DNA of 64,000 nucleotides from JAZKFT01 sp040386335 (GTDB taxonomy: Bacteria; Bacteroidota; Bacteroidia; Chitinophagales; Chitinophagaceae). A program made the translations under genes and the position numbers. Below are positions 10,223-19,723 of this stretch, in pieces. The stretch is taken from contig JAZKFT010000017.1 in assembly GCA_040386335.1 (NCBI GenBank), positions 124,001-188,000 on the forward strand, written 5' to 3'. Each line of letters begins with the position of its first letter. The stretch's first letter is position 1. The notes under the pieces were generated by a model. The model was not told where the DNA came from, did not search any database, and saw only the letters and a program-made list of their open reading frames with translations.

Positions 10223-13200
10223 CTATTTCGTCACAACCATTTTTCCACTAAGGGTAATGGGTTTACCATTAGTATCCACAGTTTGAAGGCTGTACCTGTA
10301 AATACCTGCTCCCGGTTTGGCTGCATTAAATGTAACCTGGTGGGTACCTGCAAGCTGCCTTCCAGTGGCCAGCGTTGCTACTCTTTGGCCCAGCTCATTA
10401 TACACCGCGAGGCTAACGGGACCATCGGCCACAAGTGTATACCGTATGGTGGTAACCTCACTAAAGGGGTTGGGATAGTTCTGTGCCGTTGGCCGGTCGA
10501 TAATTGTACCGGTTTCTATGATATTAACTGCAATAGCAGGTGCAGTGTAGCAGTCGATATTTAAAAGGCCGCTATTATACTGTTCCAATGTAGCTGCCAG
10601 GCTGGTCATGGTTTTACCCAAAGTTGTATTGGTCCTGGTACCCATGGGTATGGCATTGCCAGCTATGGCTGCATCAGCAGCGGCAATCGCATTCAGCACG
10701 GGTTGCGAAGCCGTGGCCCCGTTGGCAATATTCAGTTTGGCTGCAATCAGCTGGTAAGCAAGTATAATGCTTGCATCGGCCTTGTTGCCGCTACCCACAG
10801 GAGTTTTCAGTATCACCAGCAACTGTGCTTTGGTGTAACTGATAGTTCCCAGCATCATGGGCAATCCACTGGCCGGCCAGCTGTCGGGATTGTTTTTCCA
10901 GTGGCCATGTCCCTGCGGGCAAACAACAATACAACCTTCATCCACCGAGCCATTGCAATTGTTGTCGATGCCGTCGCCGCAAATTTCAGTGGCAGCAGGG
11001 TTAATGGCTGCACCCCCTGCATTCGGGTCGTCGTTACAATCGCCACTTGTGGCAGTCAGTTCGCTGGCCGGTCTGTAGCCAGCCGGTTGATCACAGGCTG
11101 TCACCATAGTTCCGTTGCTGTAGCCGTCGTGGTCCTCATCTTTATACCAGTCACCGGCTGTTCCATTCACGGTAACGGAGATAGAGATGGTTCGGGTGCA
11201 GCCATTCCCGGGGTCTTCGACTGAAAAGTACAGCATGTGAGGTCCGGTTGCCAGGTTGGAGGGATCAAATATGTTGGGGCTGTAAGTACCGGCGACTGTT
11301 GTTAATTCCGGGTTTTGATACCAGGTGGTGCCGGCAATAAGGTCATTGTTGGCACCAATCTCCAGCGCAGGAGTGATAGGCCCGCAAAGGGTACTGATGG
11401 GCGCTACGATCATCTTATTGTTGGTTACGTTGGGAATGGGGTTCCCCTGCGGGTAGGCAATGATGCCGTTGTTGGTCAGCGCCGTATTGATATGAGCCTC
11501 GGCGGTATTTACTGTAAACAGCCCTGCATTCGTAAACAGGCCATTGTTGCTGAGACTATCATAAATGGTGAGCCTTGCGCAGGCATTATTATTGAAGGTG
11601 GAATTTGCGTCATTTTGTACGCCTTTGGCCGCAGCCTGCCTGATACTTATATCGCCTCCTGAATTGTTGTTAAAGACAGCATTAGCTCCCTGGATATTGG
11701 CAATACCGCTTCCCGCCAGGGGCGCATTTTCTCCCATCCGGATCAGGCCCGCATTGGAAAACGCATTGGTAGTTGCTATCCCGGTTGCTACCTGGTCAAT
11801 GTGGATTTCTGCACCTGCAGCATTGGTAAAAGGTGCGGTACTGAGAATACCCGTACTGAAATCCCCATCCTCAAAGTAAAAGACGTTACGGATCCTGATT
11901 TTTCCGGCATTTTGAAAATTTCCGGTCGAATGCCAGATACCATTACCCCAGGGTTTTTCGATAGATATATCGCCTGAAGCATTATTAATAAAACTGCCAC
12001 CGACATTCAGAATGCCATCTTGTGCGTACAGGAGTACCCCATTGCCGATAGTAATTTTTGCGTCGTTAACGAAGGCTCCCGAATTTCGGATCGCACCCAA
12101 AACGGTGGTATTATAAATGCCTACCCGGTTGATATAGATATCTCCACCAGCTTTATTATTAAACGTGCTGCCGGCTTCATTTCTAACGCCAATTCCCCTT
12201 ACATCCGAACTACTACCAATATCGATGCGGGCCTCATTGTTTACTACAGTACCGTTATTTAGAACCCGGATGGCGGTACTACCCGTATTATCAACCTGCA
12301 CAATGCCGCCTGGTTTGTTGTTAAAGATGCTTCCTCCTCCAATGGCAATACCAATTCTTACCACCGGTGCAATGCTGCCAATCTTAATAGTTCCCTGGTT
12401 GTTCACTGTTCCGGCGGAATAGAATGCCTGGTCTCCGGCCGCAGTGCGGTCTATGAGCAGAGCGCCCCCTGGTTTATTATTAAACGTGCTTCCACCTGCA
12501 TTGAACATGCCTTCCAGGCCGGTAATGGTTGTAAGGCCTGTTTGTATGGTACCACTATTGTCTACGGTACCAAAATTGTGCAGGCCATAACCTGTAGCAC
12601 CATTGATAGATAACTGCCCGGCAACAGCCACCATTAGCACCGAGCCGCTCTGTACAATCACCGATTTTGCTACGGCCCCGTTGTTGATGATGGGATCATT
12701 GGTCACGTTAGGTATCGTTACGTTGTCGGTAGCCGTTGGAACCGTTCCGTCCTGCCAGTTTCCTGCTATTGCCCAATCGGTTGAGACACATCCTGTCCAG
12801 GTGTCTGTTGCGGTTACAGTAAAGGGCGAAGCAAGTACAACCGGGTTACCTGAATAGGCAGCTTCGCAGGTGGGGCTAGCCTGGATATGTGCTTTGATAG
12901 TATAATTCCCCGGGGTAAGGCCGCTGAAAGTACCATCCGTTTGCCAATTCGCACCGTTGTCTATGCTGTATTCGAGCGTGCCTTCGCCTGTCGCGTTGAC
13001 CACGATGGTGCCGGTTGGGGTGGTACAAGTGGGTTGAGTGACAGTTGGTGCAGTAACCGAAATGACACAGACTGCTTCATAAGCGCCCATATCGGCCGGG
13101 TTTGCCACGGTTAGTAGGCGGATGTTTCCTTCTATATCGGTAGCAGGTGCGCCGGTATTGGTACCTGCGTTTATGGCCGGTGAGCCGGCCTGCAGGTGCA

Positions 13201-15004
13201 GGTCGCCTGCTATGCCAAGGCCAACCGGTGGTTGCTGAACAAAGAGCGGGTCGACATTTAATACATTGCTACATGTGACAGCACCCGGGCATCCACCCTG
13301 GATAATAGAGTTGGTAACAGAGGAAGACGGTAAGTAGATGAAGGTAAGCCCCGAACTATTACCCCAAACAATACTATTTTTCACCGTACCGAGATATAAA
13401 TACAGCGCACCGCTCGATGGTGCCGAATTTCCTGAAAAAGAGCAGTTTAGCACATGTACCAGGTTGGGCGTATATATAGCACCACCATAGCTGCCAGCCG
13501 TATTGCCGGTGAAAATGCAGTTGGTTACTGATGTTACGGCGCTGAGATCACCTATTGCACCGCCAGTGTTGCTTGCCGTATTGCCGGAGAATGTACATTT
13601 CGTCACGGTTATATTGCCATCAAAGGAGTTAATAGCACCCCCGGAGTTGCTTGCCGTATTGCTTGTGAAACTGCAATTGGTTACAATCACAGTGTTACTA
13701 CCCTGGTTATACATCGCAGCCCCATAATTGGCCGAGTTTCCGCTAAAAGAGCAGTTGGTCACAGTTGCATTGACAAAATTATTTGCCATTGCACCTGATG
13801 AATTTGATATATTTCCAATGAAGCTGCAGCCTGTAAATACAGCAATACCACCAAAGCTATAAACCCCGCCACCATTATTGCCGCTATTTGCTATAAAGCT
13901 GCAGTTGGTGATAACAGCTAAACTAGAAGTATTTGACATCCCGCCACCTGACAGGGTTGTGGAATTTCCTGAGAAGATGCAGTTATTCACAGCCGGGGAA
14001 GATGAATAATTTAACATGCCGCCGCCACCAAGGTAGGGGGCGATGTTATTATCGGCATATCCTCCACTGACTGTAAAACCGTCCAGGATAGCAGTATTAT
14101 TCAATCCATTTTGAAAATTTGAAACGACATGGTAGCTGTTGTCACTGCGGTTGGTAAAGTTTGGACCATCATCATTATTCAAGTCGCCGCTAAGGATAGT
14201 GGTATTGGTGACCGGGTTGCGCTGGCTCAGCAGGGTTTCCGTGCCATCAAATCCCCCGTAGATGGCCAGGTTGTTTTTCATGGTGAATGCAGCATTGCGG
14301 TCATTATCCGCAAAACTGCCGCCTTGATCGGGGAGGTAAGTGCCTTTGGCCACCCATATTTGGGAAATGTTAGAGCAGGTATTAGCTGCTGCAAGCGCTT
14401 CCTGCATGGTTTTGAAAGCTGTTGCCCAACTGCCGCCATCGCCACTGCCGGCTACTGCTGAATTTACATAAGCCGTGTTTCCTGAATTAGGTGGACATGC
14501 GGGTGTTAAATTAACAAATGAAGAAATAGGACTATAATATTGATAACTACTACCATTAGTAATGACACCTCCATACGTTTGCGGGAAGTCTGAAAGATTA
14601 ATTGTTGCCGGTAAATTGGTATTTGGTAATACCTGAGCCGCTGGATTAAGTAAACTTAATTGGAGCAAACCTCCGTTCGCACTAACATCAAACTTGCTTT
14701 GTGCGCCAAATCCTTGTGTAGTTACAATTTGGATGTAACCCGAACTAGCGGTATAAGTATTGCCATCAACTGTAATCACAAAGGAAATAAAGTTATAAAT
14801 GGCAAAACCATTTCCGGCCGCGGTTGGCGCCGACGCATCATCAAAAACTAATGTTGCAACCATAGGCTTCCCGGCTATGGCTCCCGGAGGACTTATGGTT
14901 ACACCGCTGAACTGGAAAGTTCTGATGGTGGCATTTGCCTTTTGAGCAGAACAAAATAAAAAGACAAGCAGAAGCGTAATTAATGTTCTCATGTTTTTTT
15001 TCAT
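10223..15004 (-). CDS. Giant beta-helix surface protein with MopE-like and T9SS modules
   Basis: A 1593-residue paralogue of the 2922-9446 protein with a different N-terminus. The signal peptide runs to the alanine in KANA (residues 1-25). It is followed by an all-beta N-terminal domain (about 30-165), a right-handed beta-helix module (about 170-640; repeated NCSFSGNS) ending MGAYEA, and a SprB-like segment. A domain opening TWTGCVSTDWAIAGNW (about 740) and a long set of NN/GG-rich repeats with FNNKPGG motifs (about 850-1180) look like a second beta solenoid. The C-terminal third has one MopE-type unit (CGDGIDNNCNGSVDEGC), the WKNN domain and a T9SS type A signal (PNPFSEVTTIRYTL) almost identical to the 2922-9446 protein. 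That contrast, with very similar C-termini and unrelated N-termini, points to module shuffling after duplication. Ligand unknown. Confidence 0.88.
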   Translation of the reverse strand: MKKNMRTLITLLLVFLFCSAQKANATIRTFQFSGVTISPPGAIAGKPMVATLVFDDASAPTAAGNGFAIYNFISFVITVDGNTYTASSGYIQIVTTQGFGAQSKFDVSANGGLLQLSLLNPAAQVLPNTNLPATINLSDFPQTYGGVITNGSSYQYYSPISSFVNLTPACPPNSGNTAYVNSAVAGSGDGGSWATAFKTMQEALAAANTCSNISQIWVAKGTYLPDQGGSFADNDRNAAFTMKNNLAIYGGFDGTETLLSQRNPVTNTTILSGDLNNDDGPNFTNRSDNSYHVVSNFQNGLNNTAILDGFTVSGGYADNNIAPYLGGGGMLNYSSSPAVNNCIFSGNSTTLSGGGMSNTSSLAVITNCSFIANSGNNGGGVYSFGGIAVFTGCSFIGNISNSSGAMANNFVNATVTNCSFSGNSANYGAAMYNQGSNTVIVTNCSFTSNTASNSGGAINSFDGNITVTKCTFSGNTASNTGGAIGDLSAVTSVTNCIFTGNTAGSYGGAIYTPNLVHVLNCSFSGNSAPSSGALYLYLGTVKNSIVWGNSSGLTFIYLPSSSVTNSIIQGGCPGAVTCSNVLNVDPLFVQQPPVGLGIAGDLHLQAGSPAINAGTNTGAPATDIEGNIRLLTVANPADMGAYEAVCVISVTAPTVTQPTCTTPTGTIVVNATGEGTLEYSIDNGANWQTDGTFSGLTPGNYTIKAHIQASPTCEAAYSGNPVVLASPFTVTATDTWTGCVSTDWAIAGNWQDGTVPTATDNVTIPNVTNDPIINNGAVAKSVIVQSGSVLMVAVAGQLSINGATGYGLHNFGTVDNSGTIQTGLTTITGLEGMFNAGGSTFNNKPGGALLIDRTAAGDQAFYSAGTVNNQGTIKIGSIAPVVRIGIAIGGGSIFNNKPGGIVQVDNTGSTAIRVLNNGTVVNNEARIDIGSSSDVRGIGVRNEAGSTFNNKAGGDIYINRVGIYNTTVLGAIRNSGAFVNDAKITIGNGVLLYAQDGILNVGGSFINNASGDISIEKPWGNGIWHSTGNFQNAGKIRIRNVFYFEDGDFSTGILSTAPFTNAAGAEIHIDQVATGIATTNAFSNAGLIRMGENAPLAGSGIANIQGANAVFNNNSGGDISIRQAAAKGVQNDANSTFNNNACARLTIYDSLSNNGLFTNAGLFTVNTAEAHINTALTNNGIIAYPQGNPIPNVTNNKMIVAPISTLCGPITPALEIGANNDLIAGTTWYQNPELTTVAGTYSPNIFDPSNLATGPHMLYFSVEDPGNGCTRTISISVTVNGTAGDWYKDEDHDGYSNGTMVTACDQPAGYRPASELTATSGDCNDDPNAGGAAINPAATEICGDGIDNNCNGSVDEGCIVVCPQGHGHWKNNPDSWPASGLPMMLGTISYTKAQLLVILKTPVGSGNKADASIILAYQLIAAKLNIANGATASQPVLNAIAAADAAIAGNAIPMGTRTNTTLGKTMTSLAATLEQYNSGLLNIDCYTAPAIAVNIIETGTIIDRPTAQNYPNPFSEVTTIRYTLVADGPVSLAVYNELGQRVATLATGRQLAGTHQVTFNAAKPGAGIYRYSLQTVDTNGKPITLSGKMVVTK

Positions 15005-15193
15005 AACGAATTTTTAAAGCAGTTAAATAATGGCAGATCATTAAACATCATGAATGGATTTGTTATGCTGGTTAAGAATGCAACGGACAAGAAACAAACA
15101 GAAAATACGAGGAGTGTGGATTTCTAAATTATCTGGTGATTCACCCGGGATTTAGGGTGACAACCACACTAAAAGGGACAAGTCGGGAAAAAT

Positions 15194-15217
15194 GTGGCCG
15201 GTGAGGAAGCCGGCCAC
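15194..15217. repeat. GTGRCCGG hairpin, copy 2
   Basis: GTGGCCGG and CCGGCCAC form a perfect 8-bp stem. The position within the duplicated upstream block matches copy 1 at 9576-9599. Confidence 0.6.
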
Positions 15218-15410
15218 GACTGGTGATAGGTGATTTGAAAACTTTTGTTTCCACGGTCGGGGTTTTAAAAGTGAGGTTAGACCATTGGGTAATACAAAAA
15301 GGGGCGATATCGGGCATAATTGCAGCCAACATCCGGGCAATCATCGATCCTGTAAAGTTCTTTCCGCAGGAGGCTGGATGTGAGGACATATCCGTCAAAA
15401 CATGGCATTT

Positions 15411-15466
15411 ATTCACCAATGAATGGAACAAATTGTGCATGATCAGGATTTATTCGTCATTTTAAA
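15411..15466. promoter_or_regulatory. TTCACCAA/TGTGCAT element, copy 2
   Basis: Nearly identical to 9792-9850 over about 55 bp, although flanking DNA has diverged more. Related to the region upstream of the hybrid regulator at 52361-52430. Confidence 0.45.
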
Positions 15467-15603
15467 AAAGCTATTGGCCAAAGCGGGTATCTGCAACAGC
15501 CAACAACCGGGGTTAACCATTTTTTCGAAACAAAACACGGGGCTGAAAAAAGCGATAGTTTTTATTGAGCGACCCGCTGCAGCCCAGCCGGGCTTTGTGC
15601 GAA

Positions 15604-15691
15604 TAAACCTAATGCATACAAAACGTTGCATCAAGGGGCTTAGGACGAACATGCCCTGAAACTGTCCGAAGGAGTGGAAATATTTACCGGG
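15604..15691. promoter_or_regulatory. Conserved upstream element, copy 2
   Basis: Contains TAAACCTAATGCATAC, GGACGAACATG, AAACTGTCCGAA and AATATTTACCGGGG. Closest to copy 3 at 51605-51692 in front of a LytTR gene and to copy 1 at 9955-10041. Confidence 0.5.
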
Positions 15692-15831
15692 GAAATAACA
15701 TCCATCACTGTACCGGGCTGAGGTAGAAACCTTGAACAAGAACCAGGCATCAAAAAACTATTTTGCGGGGACGTGGGTGGCGTCCACACGATTTCGAAAC
15801 CGTCATGGAAGCAGTAATAAAATTGTTGAAA

Positions 15832-15984
15832 GTAGCTCCGGCAGGAGCTTCCTGTTTATAGAAACAAGACCTTTAGCGTTTGAAGGCTCCGTTAGGTGCC
15901 TCCTGTGACTTTAGGCGACTCCTGACGGAGTCTATGATCTTCAAAATGTTTTGTTTCTATAAACAGGGTGCTCCTATGGAGCAA
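15832..15984. repeat. Cloverleaf-forming intergenic repeat, copy 2
   Basis: Same architecture as 2471-2627. The outer stem CCTGTTTATAG / CTATAAACAGG is perfect here. Hairpins GCTCCGGCAGGAGC, GGCTCCGTTAGGTGCC, GACTCCTGACGGAGTC and GCTCCTATGGAGC keep their stems, while loops differ from copy 1. Confidence 0.75.
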
Positions 15985-16056
15985 AACAGTTTGGGCTTAC
16001 TTTTTCTGAATCGCTACAATTTGGGGTTTCAAACAACGGTGGGTGGCGATCCAAAA

Positions 16057-16093
16057 AAAGACCTGCAAAGTTTCCAAAACCTAACAGGTCTTT
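16057..16093 (-). terminator. Hairpin terminator downstream of the 16198-18117 kinase
   Basis: AAAGACCTG pairs with CAGGTCTTT around a 19-base loop. On the minus strand the arm is followed by a TTTTTTT run. It shares its stem with the terminator at 10143-10179. Confidence 0.7.
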
Positions 16094-16197
16094 GTGTTTT
16101 TTATTATTGGCATCCTTGCCAACCTAAATGAGCCAACTGACTGGTAGGTTAGCCAGGAATCAAAAATCCAAAGTATTGTGCCATGAATTCGTGATCC

Positions 16198-18117
16198 TTA
16201 CGCCGCAGTCGCCGGTTTAAATTCGAAATAAATATGGGTGCCGTCTTTTATTTCTTCGCGTACGGAGCCGCTGAGCTGTTGCGTGAGTAGCGATACCAGC
16301 TGGCCACCGAACCCGGTGCCGTGGATCGTGCCGGATTTTCCGACACCGTTATCGGAAACCTCGAGTTGTAAAACGCCATCAACCCGCCTTTTGAGTTTGA
16401 TCCATACTTTTCCTTTTTGGCCGGAAGGAAAAGCATATTTGAGGGTATTGGTAAGCAATTCGTTTACGATGAGCCCAAGGGGTACCGCCGTGTCGATGTC
16501 TACGTCTAGCTGATCCATCGCACATTCAATGGTTACCCGTTTTTCGGCGCCAAAAGAATCCAGGATGCTATCACTGAGGTTGACGAAATAATCCTTCATT
16601 TCAATCGCACCCAAATTGGTGCCCTGGTATAATTTCTGATGAACGATACCAATAGACTGAACGCGGTTCTGTCCTTCCTGCATGGCCTCTTTGGTGTTGG
16701 GGTCGTCTATCTGCGCACTTTGCAAAGCCAGTAAACTACTCACCACTTCAAGGTTGTTTTTTACACGATGATGAATTTCCTTTAACAGTAATTCGTTTTG
16801 TTCATTCCGGTGATCCAGCAGGGCGTTTTTACCCGCTAATTCGAGGTTAAGTGTTTCTAATTTTTTATTCACTTTCGACCGGGTGCGATTGTTGCGATAC
16901 AATATAAAAGCAATCAAAAAGAAGACAAATATTCCCGCAAGGAGGGCATAGGTCCTGAGGTTTCCCTGTAACCGCAGGTTCTCCTTTTCCACGGCCAGCA
17001 GGCGAATTTCATCTTCGAAACTTAAGTTTTGATATTGCTTTACTTTTTCCTGCCGCGCATGATTCAGGCTATCGTTGAGCGCCTTTTCCAATTTTAAATA
17101 GGTAAAAGCATCAGTAATATTTCCCCTGGATTCATAGGTTTCTGCGATCGTGCGGTACACATCTTTTATTACCGCTCTTGTGCCCAATAAATTTGCAATG
17201 TGCAAGCTTTTTTGAGCAAAATAAAGGCTCGAGTCCAGGAGATTGCTTTTCCTGTACAACTCTGAAAATGAGATATAGATCTTGACAAGTGCGTCTCTTG
17301 AATTTTCGTCGAGACATAAAAGTTCTGCTTCTTTCAGATATTTTTTTGCCAAAGAAAAATCTCCGGTTTGGCTGTATATCAAGCCAAGAGTATTTAAGCA
17401 ATTACCCTTCTCAAAATTATAGTACGGTGGATTGGTTGTACGTAAATCAGAACGATCCAGGTAGCCAAGTGCTTTATTGGTTAAAAAAATCGCTGAATCC
17501 GTTTTACCCAGCTGCCGGCAGGTGTTGCCGAAATTGGCATAGGCGGCAATCAGCCCCACATCATCCTTTACTGCTTCAGCTGTTTTAATGGCTTTGCCGA
17601 AGCTTTCGAAAGCATCCTTACTATTCCCCGTGCCGATATGCAAAAAAGCAAATAAAATATGAATGGCTGTCAGGTTGTAAAAGCGGGCTTTATGAGCGTC
17701 GCCGTCTGCGACAAACTTTTTGATGTTCCAATTGCCCTGTTCACTTTTCACATCTTCGGCTATAGTCAAAGCATGGGATAAAGCCTTATACGCCTTGGGG
17801 TAATTTCCTTCAATTTGGGTAACGTAGCCAATACTTTCCCATGCGCTGGCTTCCCATAATTTTTGATGGAGTTTTTGAGATAATATCAATTGTTGTTCCG
17901 CAAAATACAGCGCAGTATCCCTGTCCATTTCAGAAAAGTAAAAATGCAGATCCCTGAAAGCAACCATTTTTAATGTATCGTTATGGGTAACGCGTAACAC
18001 ATGTTGGATACTGTCCAACTGCTCCCTGACCGGCTTTTCAAAAAGGGTGTTTTGTGCCCGGGAAACGGGGCATGTAGTAAAGAAAATAATGAATAGAAAA
18101 AAGAATTTTGCCTTCAT
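16198..18117 (-). CDS. TPR sensor histidine kinase, HisKA_2/HATPase (paralogue 1 of 4)
   Basis: The open frame reaches 18180, but the Met at 18117 opens a good signal peptide (MKAKFFFLFIIFF, ending SRAQ), so that start is preferred; it gives 639 residues. A periplasmic array of tetratricopeptide repeats (about 30-350) is followed by one membrane helix (YALLAGIFVFFLIAFILY, about 387-405). The HisKA_2 dimerisation/phospho-acceptor box follows (EIHHRVKNNLEVVSSLLALQ, His about 448), then a HATPase_c domain with N-box NELLTNTLKYAF and G-boxes DNGVGKSG and GTGFGGQL. Function: autophosphorylating membrane sensor whose TPRs probably sense a periplasmic protein or folding state. Likely partner is the LytTR regulator at 27559-28305. 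It is separated from its three paralogues by the 18.3-21.1 kb insertion-like segment. Confidence 0.9.
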   Translation of the reverse strand: MKAKFFFLFIIFFTTCPVSRAQNTLFEKPVREQLDSIQHVLRVTHNDTLKMVAFRDLHFYFSEMDRDTALYFAEQQLILSQKLHQKLWEASAWESIGYVTQIEGNYPKAYKALSHALTIAEDVKSEQGNWNIKKFVADGDAHKARFYNLTAIHILFAFLHIGTGNSKDAFESFGKAIKTAEAVKDDVGLIAAYANFGNTCRQLGKTDSAIFLTNKALGYLDRSDLRTTNPPYYNFEKGNCLNTLGLIYSQTGDFSLAKKYLKEAELLCLDENSRDALVKIYISFSELYRKSNLLDSSLYFAQKSLHIANLLGTRAVIKDVYRTIAETYESRGNITDAFTYLKLEKALNDSLNHARQEKVKQYQNLSFEDEIRLLAVEKENLRLQGNLRTYALLAGIFVFFLIAFILYRNNRTRSKVNKKLETLNLELAGKNALLDHRNEQNELLLKEIHHRVKNNLEVVSSLLALQSAQIDDPNTKEAMQEGQNRVQSIGIVHQKLYQGTNLGAIEMKDYFVNLSDSILDSFGAEKRVTIECAMDQLDVDIDTAVPLGLIVNELLTNTLKYAFPSGQKGKVWIKLKRRVDGVLQLEVSDNGVGKSGTIHGTGFGGQLVSLLTQQLSGSVREEIKDGTHIYFEFKPATAA

Positions 18118-18349
18118 GGAATGGGGTAGCATTGTTTTATGGTGCTTTAAAAAGCGAGGTTTCAAGCAACTCAAGTCCATTTTCGGTAGCCTTTATTTGA
18201 TGACACAGAACAGTTCGTCTACAGTAATGCAATACTATTCCGGTGTATAATAGAGATCTTCTCATTAATAAAGGCATTTAATATTTCTTCCAGGCTGTCT
18301 CCACCCGGCCATGCCCAACCAGGTGAACTAAAAGATGATGTACGTACAA

Positions 18350-18562
18350 TTATCGGCCCGTGAAGACATAGCTCCCCGTGACCGGTGCAGTAAAGTTGGC
18401 GCCCAGGTTAATACTGCTACTATGCGGTATAATTAAACATTGATTACTTGTTTTTACAAAAGACAAGACCGGGCCGCTTTGGGCAGTACCCGAAAAGGGG
18501 ATGAGCAAAAGGCAAACAAATGCAACCATGCCTGATAGCAGTTTTGTAAATGTTGGTTTCAT
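18350..18562 (-). pseudogene. 5' remnant of a LamG surface-protein gene
   Basis: The 70-residue frame begins with a signal peptide and the first strands of a LamG domain. MKPTFTKLL aligns with MKPRFTKKL of the 2005-residue protein at 44761-50778, and both carry PHSSSINLGA. The similarity stops after FT, and the frame ends a few residues later. No LamG core (YxxGVA, ELRIWN) follows, so it is a truncated gene, not a small functional one. It lies downstream of a LytTR gene, as its intact relative does. Confidence 0.75.
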
Positions 18563-18641
18563 TGTGTTAAGGCTTTTTTCTCTATCATAAATGTCCAGGG
18601 CAGATATGATGTGAATGTAAGATTTCGATGGCCTGGGTTAG

Positions 18642-19049
18642 TTAGATACCCAAAAGCTTATAGAGCTCCGATTTTTTTGTTACTGAAAAAGGGATATGCA
18701 GCTGGTTCTCCAATTCCAGTTCGCAGCATTGTTTTTTCAGCGATACAATGCATTGCAGGTTTACTATGTAGGATTGGTGGATGCGGAAAAAAATATCCTG
18801 CGGCAGTTTAGACTCAACTTCCTTCAGCGTTTTACTGCACAGGTACGATTTGTCGGAGCGTGTGAAGATGGTGGTGTAATTGCTGGTAGACTTACAGTAC
18901 AAAATATCTTCAAATGCAATAAGCCGCACTTCTTCGTTTACGGCAATGGCCAGCTTTTTTATTGGTATTTTTTTAAACACCTGCAATACCTTAAAAGCAT
19001 CGCTGCGCTCCTGTAGTGGGATGGTGATAGCCTGGCGGATGGTCTTCAT
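18642..19049 (-). CDS. Short LytTR DNA-binding regulator without receiver domain
   Basis: A 135-residue protein. About 40 N-terminal residues precede a LytTR domain (IPIKKLAIAVNEEVRLIAFE, then YCKSTSNYTTIFT and FFRIHQSYIVNLQCI). It has no receiver domain and no membrane segment, so it is not a classical response regulator. Its equal-length paralogue at 51122-51529 shares VESKLP/IEAKLP, IHxSYxVNLQ and a C-terminal YxLLG. It is preceded by the conserved element at 19120-19208 and followed by a LamG gene remnant. Inference: local regulator of the adjacent surface-protein gene, possibly autoregulated. Confidence 0.88.
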   Translation of the reverse strand: MKTIRQAITIPLQERSDAFKVLQVFKKIPIKKLAIAVNEEVRLIAFEDILYCKSTSNYTTIFTRSDKSYLCSKTLKEVESKLPQDIFFRIHQSYIVNLQCIVSLKKQCCELELENQLHIPFSVTKKSELYKLLGI

Positions 19050-19119
19050 GTCAGTAGTTCAGGGTTTGATTGAAGTGAGTTGAAAACACTTGTCCTATGA
19101 GCATTGGCTCATTTTCATC

Positions 19120-19208
19120 TAAACTTAAGGGAGGGTTGAATGCAATGGGGCTGCTCAAGGACGAATAGGGGCGAAAACTGTCCGGAGGCGGGAAGGTGTT
19201 TATCAGGG
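19120..19208 (-). promoter_or_regulatory. Conserved upstream element, copy 4
   Basis: TAAACTTAAG, AAGGACGAATAGGGG, AAAACTGTCCGGAGG and GTGTTTATCAGGG occur in the same order as in the other three copies. It starts 71 bp before the LytTR gene, against 76 bp for the 51605-51692 copy. That fixed distance supports a promoter/operator role. Confidence 0.55.
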
Positions 19209-19723
19209 AAAAGAAGCCGGGCTTTTCCACCTCCGTCCGGTAAGAACCGGCCACCTCTTCCGATGCATCGGAACGGAGGACATAGGTCAGGCAGTCATCA
19301 CAGAAATTGAAATTGTTTTAAGCCGGGCATTATTGAAATACAATTCCACCAGCGACTGGGTGTCTAAGGAAAAAGTAGAGGCGTCGCATAGTGTCCCCCG
19401 CAGGCGGGGGCAGGTTTTGGCCGCAGGCTAAAACCGGGGGTGGTAAGGCGGGGTATCAGATTTAGCAAATAGCAGAAGATGAATAGCTGTATTGATTTTT
19501 GGTTACTGGAAGAGGGGGACGGAGCCGTTTCATATGGCGATACTGGCGTGGCAGGGAATGGTTGAGGAGGCAGGCAGGCTGGTGTATTAGCGGCACTGAA
19601 GGGGGGGCTGTTTTTTATCGCTTTTCTTCGTATCCGATAGATTAAGTGAAGTTCTCAATTATTGTTAGATGGAATGGAAATATGGGGAGTGAAGGCTATA
19701 TTTGAATTGCATGCCATAAAGCT
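19209..19723. other. Intergenic region with two adjacent hairpins
   Basis: No gene is visible. CCCCCGCAGGCGGGGG at 19395-19410 and GGTTTTGGCC/GGCTAAAACC at 19413-19435 form two consecutive strong hairpins resembling REP-type palindromes. The region after about 19600 becomes markedly AT-richer, towards the two genes at 19.7-21.0 kb. Confidence 0.55.

Larger units (their letters stand above)
15005..16197. other. Long intergenic region: duplicated upstream block plus structured repeat
   Basis: The stretch contains the second copy of the duplicated upstream block (about 15180-15695), the second cloverleaf repeat (15832-15984) and a terminator (16057-16093). Several short open frames exist, but none has a recognisable domain and none is kept in the sister copy. 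Treated as non-coding. Confidence 0.65.

Noticed and set aside
15141..15440. 99-codon frame upstream of the second beta-helix gene
   Set aside because: The homologous DNA near 9560-9860 does not keep this frame, so it is not a conserved protein.
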